Part shown: positions 21,808-26,894 of the stretch, piece by piece
Position numbering within the stretch: the first letter of the stretch is position 1
Layout of the letters: each line of letters begins with the position of its first letter
Assembly: GCA_900541345.1 (NCBI GenBank)
Contig: UQJE01000030.1
Coordinates: 1 to 26,894, forward strand
Direction: 5' to 3'
From: an uncultured Blautia sp.
GTDB lineage: Bacteria; Bacillota; Clostridia; Lachnospirales; Lachnospiraceae
Length of the DNA: 26,894 nt
Notes under the pieces: model-generated
The model's database searches: none
Told to the model about the DNA's origin: nothing
The model's input: the letters and a program-made list of their open reading frames with translations, nothing else
Program-made: the position numbers and the translations under genes

Positions 21808-22878
21808 ATGGGCAAAAAGAAATACGTGGCTTATGTGGGCTCTTATACTCACGGAGTCAGTAAAGGAATAAAAGTATATGATGTAGACGTGGAAAAGGGG
21901 CTTCTTACAGAGAGAAACGAAGTGGAGGTAAGTAACTCTTCACATACCGCTGTTTCCAAAAACGGGAAATACCTGTATTCCATAGAAGATGAGGGTGTTG
22001 CTGTTTTTGAAAGGGATAAAGACGGCGATCTGGCACGAATGAACAGTGTTGACATTGACGGTATGAGAGGCTGCTATCTTGCCACAGATGTGGATGGAAA
22101 ATATCTTTACGTGGCAGGGTATCATGACGGAAAAGTAACGGTTGTGCATACGCATCGTGACGGAAGCCTTGGAAGTCTTATGGATGGTGTTTTTCATAAA
22201 GGCCTTGGCAGTGTGGCAGAGAGAAACTTCAGACCGCATGTGAACTGTGTGCGCCCCACACCGGATAACAAGTATCTCTGTGCAGTAGACAATGGAATTG
22301 ATCAGGTAAAAATTTACCGCATCAATAAGAGAACACATAAGTTGGAACTTGTTGATATTTTAAGATGTCCCAGAGAGACCGCTCCTCGTATTATCCGTTT
22401 CAGTGACGATGGAAAGTATGCGTATCTTCTCTGTGAGCTGAGTAACGAAATTCGTGTTTATACATATGATGGAACAGGGAAACATCCGGAATTTGAATTG
22501 ATCCAGACGATCAGTACTCTGCAGAAAGCAGAAGATCAGGATGCTGTGCATAATGCGGCAAGCGGCTTAACACTTGCCAATGACGGAAAACATCTTTTCT
22601 GTACAACTGCAGGAGAAAATACAGTTTCCATGTTTGAAATCAATCCGGAGGATGGTATTCTTACAAAGAAATTTACTCTTCCTATTAGTGGAGATTATCC
22701 GAAGGACATTGTGATTTTCCCTGATGATAAGCATCTCGCAGTAACAAACCACGCAAGCAATACCATCACGGTATTTTCCATTGATTATGAAAAGAATATC
22801 ATTGTTATGAACGGAAAGCCATTAAAGGTAGACATGCCGAACAGCATTCACATCTGGGCAGTTCCGGAAGAAGAATAA
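21808..22878 (+). CDS. Lactonase-family beta-propeller protein (6-phosphogluconolactonase, YbhE-type)
   Basis: A 356-aa cytosolic protein with repeated propeller blades: KYVAYVGSYTHGVSKGIKVYDVD at the start, then recurrent DGKYLYVA, DNKYLCAVDNG, DGKYAYLLCE, DGKHLFCTT and DDKHLAVTNHASNTITVF. The HTAVSKNGKYLYSIEDEG and RPHVNCVRPTPDNKYLCAVD segments are typical of the seven-bladed lactonase family. Members hydrolyse 6-phosphogluconolactone, but many are of unproven substrate, so the reaction is a family inference. AGGAGG lies about 8 bases before the ATG. It has its own promoter with an overlapping palindrome and a strong terminator at 22894, so it is monocistronic. Confidence 0.83.
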   Translation: MGKKKYVAYVGSYTHGVSKGIKVYDVDVEKGLLTERNEVEVSNSSHTAVSKNGKYLYSIEDEGVAVFERDKDGDLARMNSVDIDGMRGCYLATDVDGKYLYVAGYHDGKVTVVHTHRDGSLGSLMDGVFHKGLGSVAERNFRPHVNCVRPTPDNKYLCAVDNGIDQVKIYRINKRTHKLELVDILRCPRETAPRIIRFSDDGKYAYLLCELSNEIRVYTYDGTGKHPEFELIQTISTLQKAEDQDAVHNAASGLTLANDGKHLFCTTAGENTVSMFEINPEDGILTKKFTLPISGDYPKDIVIFPDDKHLAVTNHASNTITVFSIDYEKNIIVMNGKPLKVDMPNSIHIWAVPEEE

Positions 22879-22893
22879 AAAACAGGAAATTAG

Positions 22894-22943
22894 AAAAGGA
22901 TATTCAAAGAGAAACCAGAAATACTCTTTGAATATCCTTTTTT
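22894..22943. terminator. Strong bidirectional terminator between the lactonase gene and aroC
   Basis: AAAAGGATATTCAAAGAG (22894-22911) pairs perfectly over 18 positions with its complement at 22924-22941, with a 12-base loop and a T-run on both strands. It serves the lactonase gene and the convergent aroC. Confidence 0.95.
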
Positions 22944-22946
22944 GAA

Positions 22947-24041
22947 TTATTTTTTGTAAAAATCAAGAATGCGGTCCAGCCGTGCGCTCATGTTGGAAAA
23001 GAGTGCGTCTGTAATAGTGAGGGCAGCCATAGCTTCTACAACAACGACGGCTCTCGGAACAATAACCGGGTCGTGCCGTCCGTGAATAACCATGTCAAAC
23101 TCTTCGCCGTTTTTTGTGATGGTATGCTGTGGCTGACTGATAGACGGTGTGGGTTTTATATGGGCGCGGAGAATAATTTCACTTCCGTCGCTCATTCCCC
23201 CCATAATCCCGCCGGAGTGATTAGAGGTTTTACATACATTTCCGTCTTTTATGCAAAAGCCGTCATTGTCTGTGGAGCCGTTCAGAGAAGTGACTTGAAT
23301 GCCGTCTCCAATTTCTATGGCTTTTACAGCGCCGATAGACATGAGTGCTTTTGCGAGCTCAGCATCCAGCTTTCCAAATACAGGATCGCCAAGACCGGCA
23401 GGAACGCCCTGAATACGGCATTCAATGATACCGCCTGCACTGTCGTGATTTTTCATGCATTGTTCCAGATATTCTCCGGCTTTTGCAGCAGCTTCTGCAT
23501 CAGGCATATAGAACGCATTATTTTGTATTTCTTTTTCATTAAAGGAAGAGATAGAAACAGGACCGATAGAACGGGTATATGTAAAAAAGGAAATTCCAAG
23601 CTCCTTTAAAAGCTTTGCTGCAATAGCTCCGGCGGCGACGCGGCCTGTTGTTTCACGACCTGAGGAACGTCCTCCGCCGCGGTAATCACGAATGCCGTAT
23701 TTCTGGTCATATGTATAGTCTGCATGTCCCGGGCGATAGGAATAAGCGATATTTCCATAGTCTCTGGAGCGTTGGTCTGTATTTCGGACCATGAGAGAAA
23801 TCGGTGTTCCTGTTGTTTTTCCTTCAAAAACACCAGAGAGGATTTCGACCTCGTCACCCTCTTTGCGGGTGGTGGTGTAGCGGCTTTGTCCGGGACGACG
23901 TCTGTCAAGAAAACGCTGAATATCTTTTTCTTCGAGGGAAAGACCGGCTGGACAGCCATCTACTATTGCGCCAAGTGCTTTTCCGTGAGATTCGCCCCAG
24001 GTTGTAACTACAAATTTTTTTCCAAATGATGATTGACTCAT
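22947..24041 (-). CDS. aroC: Chorismate synthase
   Basis: A 364-aa enzyme converting EPSP to chorismate with reduced FMN, the last common step of aromatic amino-acid synthesis. Signatures: the N-terminal FVVTTWGESHGKALGAIVDGCPAG, DRRRPGQSRYTTTRKE, the FMN/EPSP loop RPGHADYTYDQKYGIRDYRGG, GGRSSGRETTGRVAAGAIA, GGIMGGMSDGSEI and the C-terminal RHDPVIVPRAVVVVEAM. AAAGGAG lies just upstream of ATG 24041, and a near-consensus promoter is present. The gene is monocistronic; neighbouring shikimate genes are absent. The C-terminus is complete and ends 4 bases before the shared terminator. Confidence 0.97.
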   Translation of the reverse strand: MSQSSFGKKFVVTTWGESHGKALGAIVDGCPAGLSLEEKDIQRFLDRRRPGQSRYTTTRKEGDEVEILSGVFEGKTTGTPISLMVRNTDQRSRDYGNIAYSYRPGHADYTYDQKYGIRDYRGGGRSSGRETTGRVAAGAIAAKLLKELGISFFTYTRSIGPVSISSFNEKEIQNNAFYMPDAEAAAKAGEYLEQCMKNHDSAGGIIECRIQGVPAGLGDPVFGKLDAELAKALMSIGAVKAIEIGDGIQVTSLNGSTDNDGFCIKDGNVCKTSNHSGGIMGGMSDGSEIILRAHIKPTPSISQPQHTITKNGEEFDMVIHGRHDPVIVPRAVVVVEAMAALTITDALFSNMSARLDRILDFYKK

Positions 24042-24103
24042 GGGAACTCCTTTCTGTTGTTCTGCGAATGTATTTCCGGATTGTTCTTCGGATTTATGGA
24101 GAT

Positions 24104-24132
24104 ATTATATCGGAGTGTAAAAAGTTTGTAAA
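24104..24132 (-). promoter_or_regulatory. Promoter of aroC
   Basis: On the minus strand TTTACA (24127-24132; 5 of 6), 17 bases, then a perfect TATAAT (24104-24109), 62 bases before the start codon. The remaining spacer up to the integrase (24133-24246) shows no other clear signal. Confidence 0.8.
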
Positions 24133-24246
24133 GGGCATTGTTTTAAGAGAAACCTTGATTTTTCGCGTTTTTCCTTATTTTATGCGGTTTTCCGGGTTCG
24201 GGATATTTGTTTTTATCAAGTCTTATAATGAGATAAAACGGGACGA

Positions 24247-24266
24247 TTAGTCACAGTTAGTCACAA
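24247..24266. repeat. Tandem 10-bp direct repeat at the integrase 3' end
   Basis: TTAGTCACAG and TTAGTCACAA lie head to tail and include the integrase stop codon (24261-24263). One helical-turn spacing and position next to the recombinase suggest recombinase arm-binding sites or part of an attachment site. No second copy of a core sequence was found in the window. Confidence 0.45.
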
Positions 24267-25421
24267 ATCCGGAAGCTGTATTTTTTCAATTTCGGTTCTT
24301 AAATCTTCCAGGGAACGGTGTCCGTAAACGGCATTTGTCAAATCATTCCCGAAAGAGTGACCGAGAAGACGTTTTCTGTCGTTTTCATTTACCTGATACT
24401 TTTCGCAGAGCATAGAAAAGGTATGCCTGCAGTCATGCGGAGTGTGTCTTTCAATTCCTACACTGGAAAGAAAAGGATACAGGTGTTTGCGGAAAGTATC
24501 TTCTGTGGTAGTCAATAATCCCCCGTCTCTTTTTAATCGCCTTTCTACAAGTTCCTGTATTCCAGAATGAATGGGAACCATTCTGTTTTTTCCGGATTCT
24601 GTTTTTACTCCTCCGAGAAAATACTTTTCTTCAAGAAAAACCTGCATGGTTCGATATGCCTTGATACGATAACCGGAGTAGCACATAATCAGAAGAAATT
24701 CTGCTACAGGATGCGCTTTGTTTTCCCATAAAATTTTTAATTCTTCTTCGCTGAAAGGCACGCCATGTTCACTGTCATCTGGACGGTTTGCTTTTAAGTG
24801 GACTGTTTTATCTTCCTCTATGTATTCATACATCACAGCAAACTTACTCATTTGCTTCATGAGAGTGACCATCCAGTTTGCGCTTCCGTATCTTTCGGCT
24901 TTCGTATCTACTGTACTTTGGAAATCGCGGTACTTTAAATCTGCAAAAATACGATTGTGAAGAGGCTCACATTTCTTATATGCTGCCTGCAGACCTCTGC
25001 GCAGCCCATCGGAAAACTCTCTTGTTTTATTTTCTTCAAATTTCCATCTGTAAAATTTTTGGTATATATCGGAAAAAGTAAGTTCCCGGATTTCCGGATG
25101 CTTATCCTCAACACCTTTAATGGTAGAATAATCTGCCACAATGCGCTGAATTAATACATCTGCATCAAGAGTATTTTTGACTTCCAATTCCTTTTCCATT
25201 CCCGGCTCATAAGAACCTGCCTTATATGCTGTGAGAACCGTGAAGCCTTTTACCCAGTCATCTACATAGCAGAGGGCAGCAGGACGCTGAACGTGTCCCA
25301 GAGCGTCTACAACGGCAGGAGGGTGTACAGCATAACAGTTTCGCCTGCCGGATCCCAGGTATCGGATAGTGCCAAATCCGGAGGGGAGTTTTGGGTATTT
25401 CTTTCTTTTTTTCTTCGGCAT
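24261..25421 (-). CDS. Tyrosine recombinase / phage-type integrase
   Basis: A 386-aa site-specific recombinase. The basic N-terminus (MPKKKRKKYPK) and the segment around GFGTIRYLGSGRRNCYAV are the arm-type DNA-binding region; about 120-215 is the core-binding SAM-like domain. The catalytic set is complete: Arg in SGYRIKAYRTM, Lys in GGVKTESGKNRMVP, H329 and R332 in HDCRHTF, H355 in LLGHSFGN, and the nucleophile Y366 in NAVYGH. AAGGAG lies 8 bases before ATG 25421. It resembles solitary integrases of Lachnospiraceae mobile elements. No relaxase, excisionase or phage structural gene is nearby in the window, so the extent of any element is unknown. Downstream lies a tandem repeat; upstream is a terminator and the broken dinD. 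Confidence 0.9.
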   Translation of the reverse strand: MPKKKRKKYPKLPSGFGTIRYLGSGRRNCYAVHPPAVVDALGHVQRPAALCYVDDWVKGFTVLTAYKAGSYEPGMEKELEVKNTLDADVLIQRIVADYSTIKGVEDKHPEIRELTFSDIYQKFYRWKFEENKTREFSDGLRRGLQAAYKKCEPLHNRIFADLKYRDFQSTVDTKAERYGSANWMVTLMKQMSKFAVMYEYIEEDKTVHLKANRPDDSEHGVPFSEEELKILWENKAHPVAEFLLIMCYSGYRIKAYRTMQVFLEEKYFLGGVKTESGKNRMVPIHSGIQELVERRLKRDGGLLTTTEDTFRKHLYPFLSSVGIERHTPHDCRHTFSMLCEKYQVNENDRKRLLGHSFGNDLTNAVYGHRSLEDLRTEIEKIQLPDL

Positions 25422-25450
25422 TTTACCATCTCCTTAAAAATGAGTATAAA

Positions 25451-25492
25451 AATAACAGCCAGCAGGAACAAAGGTTCCGCTTGCGATGGCTG
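25451..25492 (-). terminator. Intrinsic terminator upstream of the integrase gene
   Basis: Read on the minus strand, CAGCC (25488-25492) pairs with GGCTG (25456-25460), then AGC/GCT and GGAAC/GTTCC inside, followed by TTATTTTTATA. It would stop transcripts coming from dinD before the integrase, whose leader begins here. Confidence 0.72.
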
Positions 25493-25493
25493 C

Positions 25494-25546
25494 CCGAAGA
25501 TGATACAATATTCCTGCAAAAAAATATACATACATCTTCGGATGTA
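25494..25546. other. Mutually exclusive hairpins in the integrase leader region
   Basis: CCGAAGATG (25494-25502) pairs perfectly with CATCTTCGG (25533-25541). Alternatively TACATC (25531-25536) pairs with GATGTA (25541-25546) around a TTCG loop. The two structures share bases and cannot form together. No promoter for the integrase was convincingly identified here. Confidence 0.4.
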
Positions 25547-25548
25547 GG

Positions 25549-25581
25549 ACCGTCTCTGTTGGCGCAGGGACGGTTTTTCTT
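25549..25581 (+). repeat. REP-like hairpin, copy 1
   Basis: ACCGTCTCTG (25549-25558) and CAGGGACGGT (25565-25574) form a 10-bp stem with one G-U, followed by TTTTTCTT. It abuts the dinD stop codon. The 3' half, TGTTGG-4-GGGACGG followed by TTTTTCTT, recurs at 26545-26568. On the plus strand it also has the form of an intrinsic terminator, but no plus-strand gene precedes it. Confidence 0.6.
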
Positions 25582-26477
25582 ATTTTTCAGGGAGCTTACC
25601 CTGTTCCTTTTCTATTTGTTGAATACTTTTGGATGGCGTTGGTAAATCTTCTGGCATAGTTCCGCCGAGTTCAGAAATTGTCTGTCGTACTTTTTTACCA
25701 ACTTCATAATGGGTTTGGTTGGCAACTGTCTTGCCAACGATATTTTCCCGGCGTAATTTTTCATCCGTTTGTGTAGCACGGAAAAGATTAGCAGCCAATT
25801 CAGTGCTTCCCATATGATCTAATATTTTCTGGCTCTTTTTCAATCCTTTGCGTTCATGAATCTCTTTTGCGCCTAAACCGCCGTACAGACCCTGATAGCC
25901 TTTATTTTGAAAAATAGCATAATCTCTGGCTGTTTCAATGCCAGCCATCTGAGCTGCTTCTGCAAGTGATTTATTATGGGCAGTCATCTCATTGCGAATC
26001 GCGAGTCGTTTTTTATCTTCTGTTAAGTCGTCAAAATTCTCTATTAATTCTTGTTGCCTGGTTTTTACAGCAAAGTATGTCTGACCAAGGGCTATGATTT
26101 TTTTAGAACTATCGCCATTCATTACTATTAAATAACAAGCATCTGGATAATTTATAACTCGGAAATCCTCTTTTGGCGTTTGAACCAATAGGTACCATCT
26201 CGGTGACTTCACCGAAATGGTCAGAAATGTTGTATCCGCTGTTCCGACATGAATCCATAGCTTTGAAAATAGTTAATTCAAAATTACGGAAATCTTTGTA
26301 TTCTAGGGTTTTAGACAACTTTCTGGCATACCAAAATTCTTCGCCGTTTTCATCAATGTGCTTAATTGATTCAAACAAAGATTCGGTATAGTTGTTTGCT
26401 TCATCTTCGCTGAGGGATTTTGATAAAACTCGTTCATGAATTTTTTGTAATTCCATAGAAAACTCATCTTTATTCAT
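25580..26477 (-). pseudogene. dinD: DinD (DNA damage-inducible protein D), frameshifted
   Basis: Two overlapping frames together encode one DinD-like protein. The N-terminal frame (from ATG 26477) gives GEEFWYARKLSKTLEYKDFRNF, CRNSGYNISDHF and MVPIGSNAKRGFPSYKLSR. The second frame continues with ACYLIVMNGDSSKKIIALGQ, NKGYQGLYGG, KILDHMGSTELAANLFRATQ and VRQTISELGGTMPEDLPTP. The switch is at about 26140-26143, where AGATGCTTG stands in place of an expected AGA-TAT-GCT-TGT, i.e. an AT dinucleotide is missing. Restoring 2 bases gives 900 bases or 299 codons, a normal size. In E. coli dinD is SOS-induced and affects RecA activity. GGTGG precedes the start. The rest is intact, so the lesion is recent, or a sequencing error. 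Confidence 0.87.
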
Positions 26478-26532
26478 AATACCACCATCCTTTCATTGAT
26501 TTTACAAGTGAAAATTTCTTGAATTCATCGTG

Positions 26533-26570
26533 AATTGTCCCCGTGTTGGAACTGGGACGGTTTTTCTTTA
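26533..26570 (+). repeat. REP-like hairpin, copy 2
   Basis: GTCCC (26537-26541) pairs with GGGAC (26554-26558); the stem extends to AATTGTCCC/GGGACGGTT with two G-U pairs, then TTTCTTTA. It shares TGTTGG-4-GGGACGG and the TTTTTCTT tail with copy 1 and likewise abuts a minus-strand stop codon (26568-26570). Confidence 0.58.
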
Positions 26571-26894
26571 GTCTAAAAGCTCTGCAATTGTAATAGCAAA
26601 GTCTTGATAAATTCCTACTGTAATAGGCATAGAGAATGGAGTTATCATAGGAGCGGCATCTTCCTCATATCGGTATACAGTAGTTCTTTCTTTTACAGGA
26701 TCAACAATCCAGTATTCCCGGACACCAAAATCAGAGTAAAGGGCATTTTTTGTAGAATAGTCCATTTTACGGCTGCCTGGCGAAACAATCTCGATTATAA
26801 AATCAGGGGCGCCGTTACAGCCTTTGTCTGTGAGCTTGGTTTTGTCGCATATAACGCTAATATCTGGCTCTACATAGTTTTTATTGTCTTCTCC
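26568..26894 (-). CDS. Uma2-family (DUF820) protein, 5' end outside the window
   Basis: The C-terminal 108 residues of a gene that enters from beyond 26894. The frame gives EDNKNYVEPDISVICD, GAPDFIIEIVSPGSRKMDYSTK, YSDFGVREYWIVDPVKERTTVYRY and a final IAELLD. The PD...E-I-x-S-P...K and GVREYWIVDP pattern is that of Uma2/DUF820 proteins, which have a PD-(D/E)xK nuclease-like fold and unknown biological role. It is transcribed toward dinD, which starts 90 bases further on; that spacer contains REP-like copy 2. Nothing suggests damage in the visible part. Confidence 0.88.
   Translation of the reverse strand, partial: GEDNKNYVEPDISVICDKTKLTDKGCNGAPDFIIEIVSPGSRKMDYSTKNALYSDFGVREYWIVDPVKERTTVYRYEEDAAPMITPFSMPITVGIYQDFAITIAELLD

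Noticed and set aside
24026..24250. A 74-codon plus-strand frame upstream of aroC
   Set aside because: It overlaps the aroC start and promoter on the opposite strand and has no ribosome binding site.
25307..25531. A 74-codon minus-strand frame with a hydrophobic stretch overlapping the integrase start
   Set aside because: Out of frame with the integrase, no ribosome site, and it spans the terminator hairpin.
1..26894. CRISPR arrays, tRNA, rRNA, complete insertion sequences, known riboswitches
   Set aside because: No regularly spaced repeats, no tRNA or rRNA segments, no transposase gene, and no recognisable T-box or cobalamin riboswitch before the aroC or hem genes.

Overview
The window looks like chromosome of an anaerobic, endospore-forming Firmicute, most likely a Lachnospiraceae gut bacterium (Blautia / Ruminococcus-type). 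The reasons are the co-occurrence of SpoIVA, a trimeric HydABC-type [FeFe] hydrogenase, a second monomeric [FeFe] hydrogenase, a Re-type citrate synthase with a eukaryote-like NADP isocitrate dehydrogenase, and strong AGGAGG ribosome binding sites in AT-rich spacers. The genus is inferred from protein resemblance only.

Layout. (1) 1-3149, plus strand: the 3' end of folD, a secreted glucosaminidase, a secreted protein with two near-identical Ig-like repeats and an SH3-like tail, and a DUF4304-like protein. (2) 3171-9149: a long rod-like hairpin between convergent genes, then two divergent hydrogenase units, a monomeric group B-like enzyme on the minus strand and hydC-hydB-hydA on the plus strand. 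(3) 9151-12566: spoIVA behind an unusually structured leader, a 51-aa membrane protein on the opposite strand, a YcxB-like membrane protein, and a subtilisin-family protease broken by a frameshift. (4) 12605-15342: a promoter, Re-citrate synthase, isocitrate dehydrogenase and a terminator, i.e. the oxidative route to 2-oxoglutarate and glutamate. (5) 15378-21739: a tightly overlapping operon hemA-sirC-hemC-cobA/hemD-hemB-hemL that makes uroporphyrinogen III and precorrin-2 from glutamyl-tRNA. No protohaem-branch gene is present, so sirohaem and/or cobalamin is the probable end product. (6) 21738-24132: a lactonase-family beta-propeller gene with its own promoter and operator-like palindrome, a strong bidirectional terminator, and aroC on the minus strand. 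(7) 24247-26894, minus strand: an accessory end with an intact tyrosine recombinase, a frameshifted dinD, a partial Uma2-family gene, and two related REP-like hairpins abutting stop codons.

How the parts fit together: the Re-citrate synthase and isocitrate dehydrogenase make 2-oxoglutarate, the precursor of the glutamate used by the C5 tetrapyrrole pathway encoded next door. HydABC would couple NADH and reduced ferredoxin to H2, as expected in a fermenter.

The most interesting non-coding signal is at 9151-9283. A three-helix element directly follows the hydA stop codon. It is followed by a 17-position stem that buries the spoIVA ribosome binding site, and the left arm of that stem also resembles a sporulation-type -10 element. 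I found no CRISPR array, rRNA or tRNA. No complete, clearly undescribed multi-gene system is evident; the novel candidates are the RNA structures and the small membrane protein.
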